A model generated the notes under the pieces. It had not been told where the DNA came from. It made no database searches and saw only the letters and a list, made by a program, of their open reading frames with translations. Below are positions 46,940-55,523 of a stretch of DNA of 64,000 nucleotides, one piece after another. The stretch is from Pelomicrobium methylotrophicum. Lineage in GTDB: Bacteria > Pseudomonadota > Gammaproteobacteria > Burkholderiales > UBA6910. Where the stretch lies: NCBI RefSeq assembly GCF_008014345.1, contig NZ_VPFL01000006.1:99214-163213 (forward strand), written 5' to 3'. A program made the translations under genes and the position numbers. How positions within the stretch are numbered: position 1 is the first letter of the stretch; every line of letters starts with the position of its first letter.

Positions 46940-49027
46940 ATGCCGTTAAACGATAAGGCGATCCGGGTCTGTAGCTGCAATGGCACGATGACCGTGGATG
47001 GGTCATCCCTTGCCAAGGCATTGCAGTTGGAGTCCTCGCTCACGGTCCACAGCCAACTTTGCCGCCGGCAGATCGGTGAGGTGGAGGCGGCTTTGCGCAG
47101 CGGCCGAGAAACGGTGGTGGCCTGTACGCAAGAAGCGCCTCTTTTTACCGAGGTGGCGGCAAGCCTCGACGCCCAAGTCCCGGTCCGGTTCGTCAACCTC
47201 CGAGAGACCGCGGGCTGGTCCAGAGAAGGCCGGGCAGCCGGTCCCAAAATGGCCGCCTTGCTGGCCGCGGCCATGGTACCCGATCCCGAGCCGGTGCCGC
47301 GGGTCACCTATAAATCCGGCGGGCGCCTTTTAATCATCGGCCAGGGGGCTGCGTGCGTGGGCTGGGCTGATCGCCTGGCGGATCAGCTCGACGTGAGCGT
47401 GCTCATCTCCAGCGTCTCGGGTGGGGGGGACTTGGGTCCCGAGCGCCGGTATCCGGTGTTTTCCGGTCGTGTCAAGCACATCCGGGGCTACCTGGGCGCC
47501 TTCGAGGTCCAGTGGGAGCAGGTAAATCCCATTGACCTGGAAGTCTGTACGCGGTGCGGGGCCTGTATCCGGGCCTGTCCTGAACGCGCCATCGATTTCA
47601 GCTACCAGATCGATCTGGACCGGTGCAAGGCCCATCGCCAATGTGTGGCGGCGTGCGGGGACATCCGGGCGGTCGACTTCGAGCGGGCGGAGCGGGATCG
47701 CTCGGAGACCTACGACCTCATCTTGGATCTTTCGGATCCTCCCTATTTTCGGATCCCGCAACCGCCGCAGGGCTATTTCGCGCCCGGTCGGGATCCGCTG
47801 GATCAGGCGCTGGCGGTGCAGCAACTCGTCCGGATGGTGGGCGAGTTTGAGAAACCGAAGTTTTTCGTCTACAGAGAAAGTATCTGCGCCCATGGCCGCT
47901 CGAAAATAGTCGGGTGCACGAAATGCATCGGCGTCTGTTCCACGGCGGCCATCTCCGAGGAGGGGGACTACGTCAAGGTCGAGCCTCACCTGTGCATGGG
48001 GTGCGGCGGGTGCGCGACGGTGTGTCCCTCCGGCGCCATGCGATATGCCTATCCCCGGGTAGCGGACATGGGGGCGAGGCTGCGTGCCATTTTGCAAACT
48101 TATCTTCGGGCGGGAGGAAAGGACCCCTGTATCCTTTTCCACAACCCCACCGATGGGCGCGAACGGCTGCTTAACCTGGGACGCCGCGGCCGGGGATTGC
48201 CTGCCCGCGTGATTCCGGTCGAGACCTTCCATGTCGCTTCCGTGGGGTTGGACTTGATGCTGGGCAGCATCGCCCTCGGCGCCAGTCAAGTAGTGGTGCT
48301 GAGCGCTGGCAGCGAGGCGGCTGACTATGTTGTCGCGCTGCGGCAGCAGATGGCCTTCGGCCAAGAGATCCTCCACGGGCTCGGCTACGCGGGCACCCAT
48401 CTGCAGGTGGTGGAGGCTGCCGATGAGGAAGCGTTGGAAGAGGTTCTTTGGAACCTTCCTCCAGCCAGGAGCTGTCCCCCTGCCACCTTCAACCTGTCCG
48501 ACGACAAGCGCACGACGCTGGACTTCGCCTTCGACCATCTCGCCAAACACGCACCTCGCCGAGCAAGCGTCATCGCGCTATCGGCGGGAGCCCCTTACGG
48601 CGAGGTGCGGGTCGACAAGGAACGCTGCACCTTATGCATGGCCTGCGTCGGCGCCTGTCCGGAGAGCGCGCTGCTGGACGGCAAAGAACTGCCGCAGCTC
48701 AAGTTCATCGAGTCCAATTGCGTGCAATGCGGCCTGTGCGCCAAGACCTGCCCGGAGGACGCCATCACCCTGGCGCCCCGGCTGCTGCTTTCCCAGGAAG
48801 CCAAGGAGCCGCGGATTCTCAACGAGGCCGAGCCCTTCCACTGCGTGAAATGCGGCAAGCCTTTCGCCACCAAGCGGATGATCGACAACATGACGGCAAA
48901 GCTCGGCTCCCATTCCATGTTCTCGGAAGCGGGGGCGCTCACCCGGTTGCAGATGTGCGCTGACTGCCGGGTGATCGACCTCATGCAAGGCGAGAAGCCA
49001 GTATCCATCTTCGAGGTGACGCGATGA
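46940..49027 (+). CDS. Polyferredoxin with HdrA-like N-terminus, FDH operon
   Basis: 695 residues, cytosolic. N-terminal CSCNGT (C11, C13), SQLCRRQ and VVACTQEAPLF resemble the N-terminus of HdrA-type proteins. Ferredoxin-like clusters: CTRCGACIRACP (about 202-213), a second half CKAHRQCVAACG, CTKCIGVC, CMGCGGCATVCP (about 351), CTLCMACVGACP (about 563) and CVQCGLCAKTCP (about 593). A C-terminal CVKCGKPF plus CADC pair looks zinc- or cluster-binding. Homologues head FDH operons in many betaproteobacteria. It probably passes electrons between FDH and soluble or membrane carriers; the exact role is unproven. Overlaps the chaperone gene by four bases. Confidence 0.85.
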   Translation: MPLNDKAIRVCSCNGTMTVDGSSLAKALQLESSLTVHSQLCRRQIGEVEAALRSGRETVVACTQEAPLFTEVAASLDAQVPVRFVNLRETAGWSREGRAAGPKMAALLAAAMVPDPEPVPRVTYKSGGRLLIIGQGAACVGWADRLADQLDVSVLISSVSGGGDLGPERRYPVFSGRVKHIRGYLGAFEVQWEQVNPIDLEVCTRCGACIRACPERAIDFSYQIDLDRCKAHRQCVAACGDIRAVDFERAERDRSETYDLILDLSDPPYFRIPQPPQGYFAPGRDPLDQALAVQQLVRMVGEFEKPKFFVYRESICAHGRSKIVGCTKCIGVCSTAAISEEGDYVKVEPHLCMGCGGCATVCPSGAMRYAYPRVADMGARLRAILQTYLRAGGKDPCILFHNPTDGRERLLNLGRRGRGLPARVIPVETFHVASVGLDLMLGSIALGASQVVVLSAGSEAADYVVALRQQMAFGQEILHGLGYAGTHLQVVEAADEEALEEVLWNLPPARSCPPATFNLSDDKRTTLDFAFDHLAKHAPRRASVIALSAGAPYGEVRVDKERCTLCMACVGACPESALLDGKELPQLKFIESNCVQCGLCAKTCPEDAITLAPRLLLSQEAKEPRILNEAEPFHCVKCGKPFATKRMIDNMTAKLGSHSMFSEAGALTRLQMCADCRVIDLMQGEKPVSIFEVTR

Positions 49028-49644
49028 ACGCAGGCGCAATGCGCGCGGAAGTCGGGGCGTCCCTGGCGCCGGAAGACTTGGCGCGGGCCGACATGTACGC
49101 GCTGCTGTCGAACCTGTTCTACGCGCCGCCGTCGCGGGAGTTGCTCGCCCTGGTGGCGGAATCCGAGCCCGAGTTGGGCGGCGAGGGGGCGGGCCCGTTC
49201 GCATCGGCGTGGCGGAGCTTCAAGGCGGCCGCCAAAGGAGCGGATCCAGAGCGGGTTCGCGAAGAGTTTGAAACCTTGTTCTACGGCGTCGGGCGGCCCA
49301 AGGTCATGGTGTTCGGGTCGTATTACCTGGCGGGTTTCATGATGGAAAAGCCGCTTGCCGCGCTGCGCGACGATCTGGCCGCCCTGGGTTTCTCGCGCAA
49401 GCTCACCGCAGGGGAGCCGGAGGATCACATCGCCGCGCTGTGCGACGTGATGCGGTTGCTCATCCTTTCCGGGGCCGAGCTGGAGACCCAGAAGAGGTTT
49501 TTCTTCACTCACCTGAAGTCCTGGTATCCGAAGCTCGCGGACAGCCTCGCGCGGACCGAAGAGGCCGATTTCTTCAAGCACGTGGGCAGGCTGGCTGCAG
49601 CGTTTTTCGATATTGAAGTTGCTTCGTTTGACATCGCTGACTAG
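49024..49644 (+). CDS. TorD/DmsD-family molybdoenzyme chaperone
   Basis: 206 residues, all-helical. Signatures: DMYALLSNLFYAPPSRELL, the substrate-loop region EEFETLFYGVGRPKV (ExFxxLF), and PEDHIAALCDVMRLLI near the conserved E-P-D-H. Members bind Tat leaders of molybdoenzymes and delay export until cofactor loading. The likely client is the FDH catalytic subunit two genes downstream. ATG overlaps the polyferredoxin stop. Confidence 0.9.
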   Translation: MNAGAMRAEVGASLAPEDLARADMYALLSNLFYAPPSRELLALVAESEPELGGEGAGPFASAWRSFKAAAKGADPERVREEFETLFYGVGRPKVMVFGSYYLAGFMMEKPLAALRDDLAALGFSRKLTAGEPEDHIAALCDVMRLLILSGAELETQKRFFFTHLKSWYPKLADSLARTEEADFFKHVGRLAAAFFDIEVASFDIAD

Positions 49645-49672
49645 CGGGTAACACAGAGAGGAGGGCTGAAAC

Positions 49673-49873
49673 ATGAGCGCGACGACCAACGCCGGAAGGC
49701 GCAAGTTCATGATGGCGCTAACCGCCGGGGGTGCAGCAGCCGCGGCGGCTGCGCTGACGGGGACGCCCAATGCGCCCCTGAAAGCGAAGGCCGAGAAGGT
49801 GGCGGCCGTCGAGAAGAAGGGCTATCAAGAAACGGCCCACGTGCGCGAGTACTACCGGACCGCCCGGGTCTGA
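49673..49873 (+). CDS. Small Tat-leader protein of FDH operons
   Basis: 66 residues. Starts with a twin-arginine-like leader GRRKFMMALTAGGAAAAAAAL, followed by a charged stretch KAEKVAAVEKKGY and ending HVREYYRTARV. This short protein is the formate dehydrogenase region TAT target family. Strong ribosome site GAGAGGAGG upstream. It lies between the chaperone and the catalytic subunit. Possibly a structural subunit or a chaperone decoy; function unknown. Confidence 0.85.
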   Translation: MSATTNAGRRKFMMALTAGGAAAAAAALTGTPNAPLKAKAEKVAAVEKKGYQETAHVREYYRTARV

Positions 49874-49893
49874 TCAGAGGAGGAGGCTCCAAC

Positions 49894-52818
49894 ATGTTGC
49901 TGACGAGAAAATCGACGACTGAGGTTCAGCGCTCGGGTCGCCTGAGCCGCAGCGTAGCCGGGTTCCTGGGCAACACCATGGACCGGCGTACGTTCCTGAA
50001 GCGCTCCGGGATCGCAGTGGGGGCGGGTGCGTTCGCCAGCCAGCTGCCGTTTGCCATGATGGACAAGGCACAGGCCGCCAAGGCTGAGGGCGACGGCAAG
50101 ATAGAGGTGCGGCGCACCGTATGTACCCACTGTTCGGTGGGCTGCGCCATCGACGCCGTGGTGAAGAATGGCGTTTGGATCCGGCAGGAGCCGGTGTTCG
50201 ATTCGCCCATCAACCTGGGTGCCCACTGCGCCAAGGGCGCATCCGTGCGCGAGCACGGCCACGGCGAGCACCGCCTGCGCTATCCCATGAAGCTCGTGGG
50301 CGGGAAGTGGCAGAAGATCAGCTGGGAGCAGGCCATCAACGAGGTGGGCGACAAGCTGCTCGCGATCCGCAAGGAAAGCGGCCCCGACGCCGTGTACTGG
50401 ATCGGTTCCTCCAAGCACAGCAACGAGCAGGCCTATCTGCTGCGGAAGTTCGTGTCCATGTGGGGCACGAACAACTGTGACCACCAGGCCCGCATCTGCC
50501 ACTCGACGACGGTGGCAGGGGTGGCAAACACCTGGGGCTACGGGGCGATGACCAACTCGTATAACGACGAGCAGTTCTCCAAGTGCATCCTGTTCTTCGG
50601 CTCGAACGCTGCCGAAGCGCACCCCGTGTCGATGCTGCATACGTTGCATGCGAAGGAGAACGGCGCCAAAGTGATCGTAGTGGACCCGCGCTTCACCCGC
50701 ACCGCGGCCAAGGCGGACTACTACTTCCGTACCCGCTCCGGCAGCGATGTCGCGTTCTTGATGGGAGTGCTCTACCACATCTTCAAGAACGGTTGGGAGG
50801 ACAAGGAGTACATCCGCCAGCGGGTCTACGGCATGGACAAGGTCAAGGAAGAGGTCCTGACCAAGTGGACACCGGACAAGGTGGAGGATGTGACCGGCCT
50901 GCCGGAGAAGGACGTCTACACGGTGGCGAAGCTCATGGCGGAGAACCGGCCGTCCACCATCGTGTGGGCCATGGGTCAGACCCAGCACACCACCGGCAAC
51001 GCCATCGTCCGCGCTTCCTGCATCCTGCAACTCGCCCTGGGCAACGTGGGCGTATCCGGTGGCGGCTGCAACATCTACCGCGGCCACGACAACGTGCAAG
51101 GTGCCACCGACGTGGGTCCCAACCCGGATTCGCTGCCGGGCTATTACGGCATCGCGCCGGGATCGTGGAAGCACTGGGCGCGGGTCTGGGGCGTGGATTA
51201 CGAGTGGCTGAAGGGGCGCTTCGCCTCCGAGGCCATGATGACCAAGCCGGGTATTACCGTTTCGCGCTGGTTCGACGCAGTGCTGGAGAAGAACGAGAAC
51301 ATTGACCAAGATCCCAACCTGCGGGCGGTGATCTACTGGGGCCACGCGCCGAACAGCCAGTCCCGCAACAAGGACATGCTGGAGGCGATGAAGAAGCTCG
51401 ACCTGATCGTCGTGATCGACCCTTACCCGTCCGCGACCGCGGCCATGGCGGCGCTTGTCCGCAGTGACGGCGCGTATCTCCTGCCGGCCGCCACTCAGTT
51501 CGAGACTTCCGGCTCGTGCACGGCCTCGAATCGCTCGATCCAGTGGCGCGAGCGCGTGATCAAGCCGCTGTTCGAGTCCCAGACCGATCACGCGATCATG
51601 TACGCGTTCGCCAAGAAGTTCGGCTTCGAGAAGGAGTTCGCCAAGAACTTGAAGATCGTCAAACCTGATCCCGACAAGTTCGAGGAACCGGAACCCGAAT
51701 CGGTGCTGCGGGAGATCAACCGCGGTGTGTGGACCATCGGCTACACGGGGCAGTCGCCGGAGCGGCTCAAGGCCCACATGCGCAACATGCACGTCTTTGA
51801 CGTGAAGACACTGCGGGCCAAGGGCGGGGTGGACAAGGAAACCGGGTACGTGCTGGACGGAGACTACTTCGGGCTGCCGTGGCCATGTTACGGGACGCCG
51901 GAGCTCAAGCATCCGGGCACGCCCAACCTCTACGACACTTCCAAACATGTCATGGAAGGCGGCGGTAACTTCCGCGCCAACTTCGGTGTGGAACGCGACG
52001 GCGTGTCCCTCCTCGCGGAGGACGGATCCCACTCCAAGGGCGCCGATATCACCACCGGCTATCCCGAGTTCGATCACGTTCTGCTCAAGAAGCTGGGTTG
52101 GTGGGACGAGCTGACCGAAGAGGAGAAGAAGGAGGCGGAAGGCAAGAACTGGAAGACCGACCTCTCGGGCGGCATCATCCGCGTGGTGATGAAGAACCAC
52201 GGCTGCCACCCCTTCGGCAATGCCAAGGCTCGCGCCGTGGTGTGGAACTTCCCCGATCCGATCCCGCAGCACCGGGAGCCCCTGTACTCGCCGCGGCCCG
52301 ATCTGGTGGAGAAGTATCCCACCCACGAGGACAAGAAGGCGTTCTGGCGGATGCCCACCTTGTTCAAGACCATCCAGATGGCGAACAAGGAAATCTCCAA
52401 GGAGTACCCGCTGATCATGACCAGTGGCCGTCTGGTGGAGTACGAGGGCGGCGGCGATGAGACGCGGTCGAACCCGTGGCTCGCCGAGCTGCAGCAGGAC
52501 ATGTTCGTCGAGGTGAACCCGCGGGATGCCAATAACGCCGGCGTGCGCAACGGCGAGTTCGTGTGGGTCGAGTCTCCTACCAAGGCCCGCATCAAGGTCA
52601 AGGCGCTGGTTACCGAGCGCGTGGCCCCGGGAACGGTGTTCCTGCCGTTCCACTTCGCCGGATGGTGGATGGGTCAGGACTTGCTCGACAAGTATCCGCA
52701 AGGTGCGGCGCCGATTGTTCGCGGGGAGGCGGTCAACACCGCCACGACCTACGGCTACGACGTGGTCACCATGATGCAGGAGACCAAGACGACGCTCTGC
52801 CGCATTTCGAAAGCTTAA
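49894..52818 (+). CDS. fdhA: Formate dehydrogenase catalytic (alpha) subunit, Cys type
   Basis: 974 residues. Tat leader DRRTFLKRSGIAVGAGAFAS shows periplasmic export. A [4Fe-4S] site follows (CTHCSVGCAIDA with Cys further on in AHCAKGAS). The metal ligand is Cys in DHQARICHSTTVAG, where E. coli FdnG has selenocysteine. MGD-binding regions include SSKHSNEQAYL, GSNAAEAHPVSM and the C-terminal dinucleotide-binding fold with HFAGWW. Oxidises formate to CO2 in the periplasm, with Mo or W bound to two MGD. Ribosome site AGAGGAGGCTCC. A minus-strand ORF of 949 codons opposite is a shadow. Confidence 0.96.
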   Translation: MLLTRKSTTEVQRSGRLSRSVAGFLGNTMDRRTFLKRSGIAVGAGAFASQLPFAMMDKAQAAKAEGDGKIEVRRTVCTHCSVGCAIDAVVKNGVWIRQEPVFDSPINLGAHCAKGASVREHGHGEHRLRYPMKLVGGKWQKISWEQAINEVGDKLLAIRKESGPDAVYWIGSSKHSNEQAYLLRKFVSMWGTNNCDHQARICHSTTVAGVANTWGYGAMTNSYNDEQFSKCILFFGSNAAEAHPVSMLHTLHAKENGAKVIVVDPRFTRTAAKADYYFRTRSGSDVAFLMGVLYHIFKNGWEDKEYIRQRVYGMDKVKEEVLTKWTPDKVEDVTGLPEKDVYTVAKLMAENRPSTIVWAMGQTQHTTGNAIVRASCILQLALGNVGVSGGGCNIYRGHDNVQGATDVGPNPDSLPGYYGIAPGSWKHWARVWGVDYEWLKGRFASEAMMTKPGITVSRWFDAVLEKNENIDQDPNLRAVIYWGHAPNSQSRNKDMLEAMKKLDLIVVIDPYPSATAAMAALVRSDGAYLLPAATQFETSGSCTASNRSIQWRERVIKPLFESQTDHAIMYAFAKKFGFEKEFAKNLKIVKPDPDKFEEPEPESVLREINRGVWTIGYTGQSPERLKAHMRNMHVFDVKTLRAKGGVDKETGYVLDGDYFGLPWPCYGTPELKHPGTPNLYDTSKHVMEGGGNFRANFGVERDGVSLLAEDGSHSKGADITTGYPEFDHVLLKKLGWWDELTEEEKKEAEGKNWKTDLSGGIIRVVMKNHGCHPFGNAKARAVVWNFPDPIPQHREPLYSPRPDLVEKYPTHEDKKAFWRMPTLFKTIQMANKEISKEYPLIMTSGRLVEYEGGGDETRSNPWLAELQQDMFVEVNPRDANNAGVRNGEFVWVESPTKARIKVKALVTERVAPGTVFLPFHFAGWWMGQDLLDKYPQGAAPIVRGEAVNTATTYGYDVVTMMQETKTTLCRISKA

Positions 52819-52843
52819 CGGATCGATCGGAGGAGGCTAGACC

Positions 52844-53467
52844 ATGGCTCGAATGAAGTTCATATGCGACGCAGAGCGCTGCATCGAATGCAACGCCTGC
52901 GTGACCGCGTGCAAGAATGAGCACGAGGTGCCTTGGGGCGTGAACCGCCGGCGGGTAGTGACCATCAACGATGGCGTACCCGGAGAGCGCTCGATCTCGG
53001 TGGCGTGCATGCATTGCTCCGACGCCCCCTGCATGGCGGTGTGTCCGGTGGACTGCTTCTACAAGACTACGGAAGGCATCGTTCTGCACGACAAGGACCT
53101 GTGCATCGGCTGCGGCTACTGCTTCTACGCCTGCCCGTTCGGTGCGCCCCAGTTCCCGCAGGACGGGGGTTTCGGATTGCGCGGCAAGATGGACAAGTGC
53201 ACTTTCTGCGCTGGCGGTCCCGAACCGGACGGCTCGGAGGCCGAGTTCAAGAAGTACGGACGCAACCGCATCGCTGAAGGCAAGTTGCCGGCGTGCGCCG
53301 AGATGTGCTCCACCAAGGCGCTCCTGGGCGGCGATGGCGACGTGCTGGCAGACATCTATCGGCAGCGGGTCCTGGTGCGCGGCAAAGGCGCAGAGGTCTG
53401 GGGCTGGGCAACGGCGTACGGCCGTCCCGAGCAGAAGCAGGCCGCGCCGGCCGGGAAAGGGGGTTGA
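52844..53467 (+). CDS. fdhB: Formate dehydrogenase iron-sulfur (beta) subunit
   Basis: 207 residues. Four 4Fe-4S motifs: CIECNACVTACKNEHEVP, CMHCSDAPCMAVCPVDC, CIGCGYCFYACPFGAP and the split CTFC with a later CAEMC. Relays electrons from FdhA to the cytochrome b subunit. No own signal; it probably travels with FdhA through Tat. No C-terminal membrane helix, unlike E. coli FdnH. Ribosome site ATCGGAGGAGGCTAG upstream. Confidence 0.95.
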   Translation: MARMKFICDAERCIECNACVTACKNEHEVPWGVNRRRVVTINDGVPGERSISVACMHCSDAPCMAVCPVDCFYKTTEGIVLHDKDLCIGCGYCFYACPFGAPQFPQDGGFGLRGKMDKCTFCAGGPEPDGSEAEFKKYGRNRIAEGKLPACAEMCSTKALLGGDGDVLADIYRQRVLVRGKGAEVWGWATAYGRPEQKQAAPAGKGG

Positions 53468-53469
53468 TC

Positions 53470-53709
53470 ATGAAAAAGGCAGTCGCGGCCGCGGTGGCGG
53501 CACTGCTCGTCCTGGGACTGGGGGCCTGCGGCGAGAAGCCGCAGGTCACCCAGTACAAGGCGGGCAAGTACCAGGGCAAGCCGGATACCCTGCCGTGGGA
53601 CAACGAGCGGTTCAAGGGCGATAAAGCGGCTTGGGAAAACGCCATCAAGACCCGGCAATTGGGCCAGAACGAGTACGTTCGCATCGCAGGCGATACGGCC
53701 GGACGATAG
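53470..53709 (+). CDS. Small lipoprotein of the FDH operon
   Basis: 79 residues. Lysine-led signal with lipobox LGLGAC (Cys at 20) followed by EKPQVTQYKAGKYQGKPD, LPWDNERF and RIAGDTAGR. ATG two bases after the fdhB stop. No recognised family motif beyond the lipobox. It would be membrane-anchored facing the periplasm, near the FDH complex; possible role in assembly. Confidence 0.7.
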   Translation: MKKAVAAAVAALLVLGLGACGEKPQVTQYKAGKYQGKPDTLPWDNERFKGDKAAWENAIKTRQLGQNEYVRIAGDTAGR

Positions 53710-53719
53710 GAGGAATCCC

Positions 53720-54796
53720 ATGCGCAACCCTTTACGCGGCCGTTTTGCGGCCATGGCCCAGGCGGTGGCTGGGGCAGTGCTGATCGCAGCGGCGGGGGCG
53801 GCCTTGGCCGCCCCCGGGCAGCAGCCTTTCGTTACCATTCCCCAAGAAGAGGTGGCGCAACAGCAGCAGCAGCGCCAGGAGACCCAGCCCCTCAACAATG
53901 CGCCGGTGTGGCGCGAGGTGCGCTCAGGGCAGGGCATTACCCAGATACGGGGCGTGGAAACGGGCGTTCTGGTCCAGTCCCAAGGAGAAACGTGGCGGGA
54001 GATGCGCAATGGTCCCGTCACTTTCTACGGCGGCATCCTGATGGTGGCGGTTCCCGTCCTGATCCTCGTTTTCTATCTGGTGCGGGGACCTCTCAAGCAG
54101 CATGAGCCCGACACGGGGCGCAAGATCCTGCGCTTCAGCGCCTGGGACCGGGTGATTCACTGGTCGACGGCCATTTCGTGGCTGATCCTCGCCATCACCG
54201 GCCTCATCATCCTCTTCGGCAAGTACGTGCTGCTGCCCGTATTCGGGTACACGGTGTTCGCGTTTCTCGCCAACCTGTCGAAGAACCTTCACAACTTCGT
54301 GGGACCGTACTTCATCGTCTCGGCGCTGGCCATGGTCGTGACTTACGCGGGCCGCAACCTTCCCCGCGCCTACGACCTGCAGTGGCTCGCCAAGCTGGGA
54401 GGCTTCTTCAGCAACAAGGAGGTGCCGTCCGGCTTCTTCAACGCCGGCGAGAAGCTGTGGTTCTGGATCGGCGTGTTCCTGCTCACCATCGTGGTGAGCG
54501 TGACCGGGCTGATCCTGGATTTCCCGAACTTCGGGCAGGGGCGTGAGGCCATGCAGCTCGCCAACGTGATTCACGCCATTGGCGCGTTGCTTTACATGGC
54601 GTTCGGCCTGGGACACATCTACCTGGGCACGATCGGCGTTCAGGGGGCCTATCATTCCATGCGCTACGACGGCATGGTGGACGAGGCGTGGGCGAAAGCG
54701 CACCACGAGTATTGGTACGAAGAAGTCAAGGCCCAGCAGAAGGGGAGCGTCCAGGCCGCTGGCGCGGTGGGCGGTGGAGAACCGCAGCGGGCGTAG
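53720..54796 (+). CDS. fdhC: Formate dehydrogenase cytochrome b (gamma) subunit
   Basis: 358 residues. Haem b-binding membrane subunit that hands electrons to quinone. Cytochrome b core from about residue 135: RVIHWSTAISWLILAITGLI, SKNLHNFVGPYFIV, NVIHAIGALLYMAFGLGHIYLG, with candidate haem His in each. The N-terminus is extended: a signal-like segment (residues 12-35), a Gln-rich stretch QQQQQRQETQ and an extra transmembrane helix (GGILMVAVPVLILVFYL, about 103-119). Typical of larger FdoI-type subunits in betaproteobacteria. Strong ribosome site ATAGGAGGAATCCC. Confidence 0.93.
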   Translation: MRNPLRGRFAAMAQAVAGAVLIAAAGAALAAPGQQPFVTIPQEEVAQQQQQRQETQPLNNAPVWREVRSGQGITQIRGVETGVLVQSQGETWREMRNGPVTFYGGILMVAVPVLILVFYLVRGPLKQHEPDTGRKILRFSAWDRVIHWSTAISWLILAITGLIILFGKYVLLPVFGYTVFAFLANLSKNLHNFVGPYFIVSALAMVVTYAGRNLPRAYDLQWLAKLGGFFSNKEVPSGFFNAGEKLWFWIGVFLLTIVVSVTGLILDFPNFGQGREAMQLANVIHAIGALLYMAFGLGHIYLGTIGVQGAYHSMRYDGMVDEAWAKAHHEYWYEEVKAQQKGSVQAAGAVGGGEPQRA

Positions 54797-54813
54797 CGAA
54801 GGAGGCAGTGAGA

Positions 54814-55101
54814 ATGAAGCGCAGCATGTGGATCGCGGCGGTGGCGAGCGCCGTCCTGACGATGGGGGTCGTCGGCATGGCCGAGGGCAAGCTCCCGCCG
54901 CCGACGGAAGAAGAAAAAGCCAAGGCGGAAGAAGCCAAGGCCAAGGCCGCGGAAGCGGCGAAAAAGGAAGCGGAAGCGCTGGCCCGCGTCCAGGACGCGA
55001 TCGCCGAGCGCTACAAGCGCAGCCGCGGCGGCATGGCCAAGGCCGGCCCCGAAGCCGCCAAACCGGTCGCTGCGGGCGGCACGAAAGACGTGAAAAAGTA
55101 A
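54814..55101 (+). CDS. Small exported Lys/Ala/Glu-rich protein, FDH operon
   Basis: 95 residues. Signal peptide (core IAAVASAVLTMGVVG, residues 8-22), PPTEEE, then a highly charged helix KAKAEEAKAKAAEAAKKEAE likely to be a single long amphipathic or coiled helix, and a tail with Gly/Lys. Ribosome site GAAGGAGGCAGTG. Followed by a strong terminator, so it is the last gene of the FDH operon. No known domain. Could be a periplasmic assembly or stability factor. Confidence 0.7.
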   Translation: MKRSMWIAAVASAVLTMGVVGMAEGKLPPPTEEEKAKAEEAKAKAAEAAKKEAEALARVQDAIAERYKRSRGGMAKAGPEAAKPVAAGGTKDVKK

Positions 55102-55127
55102 TTGGCCGCCGGTTCAAGGAGGATGAG

Positions 55128-55155
55128 GCGCAACCTCGAAGGTTGCGCTTTTTTT
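55128..55155 (+). terminator. Rho-independent terminator closing the FDH operon
   Basis: Perfect 9-bp stem GCGCAACCT (55128-55136) and AGGTTGCGC (55140-55148), loop CGA, followed by seven T. Confidence 0.95.
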
Positions 55156-55266
55156 CGCGCGCCGCTGAGAACCGGGAAGGTTTAAAGCTTCCCCTGCGAT
55201 TGAGCGCCACGACCACGCCTCGGGCGGAGGGTTTGGCAGGAGGCCGGGCTCAGCTACGCATCGTCC

Positions 55267-55509
55267 ATGGACAATGGGGAAAGCCTCATCCTCGAGCATC
55301 TAAAGGCGCTGCGGAGCGATTTTGCAGCGCTTAAGGCGGATATGGGCGAAGTGAAAGCTCGCCCGAGCTCGCTTGAGGAACGGGCTTCGCTGCTGGAGCG
55401 CAGCGTTGCCCATCTTCAGGGGGACATGGCCCTCATCCACAGCCGCCTGGATAGAATGGATGCCCGCATTGAGCGCATCGAGCGGCGGCTCGATTTGGTG
55501 TCGACCTGA
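55267..55509 (+). CDS. Small coiled-coil protein, function unknown
   Basis: 80 residues beginning MDNGESLILEHLKALRSDF with heptad patterns through to LDRMDARIERIERRLDL. It looks like one long alpha-helical coiled coil. Resembles short conserved coiled-coil proteins common in proteobacteria that start with LILEHLRxIR. No membrane or signal segment. It stands alone between the FDH terminator and convergent moeA. Confidence 0.65.
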   Translation: MDNGESLILEHLKALRSDFAALKADMGEVKARPSSLEERASLLERSVAHLQGDMALIHSRLDRMDARIERIERRLDLVST

Positions 55510-55523
55510 CTCGGGTCGACTCG

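Noticed and set aside
50400..50560. Selenocysteine (in-frame TGA) in fdhA
   Set aside because: The metal-ligand codon is TGC (Cys) within ICHSTT; no TGA in frame.
49852..52701. Minus-strand 949-codon ORF
   Set aside because: Antisense to fdhA; high-GC frames stay open by chance; His/Gly/Arg-rich with no domain.
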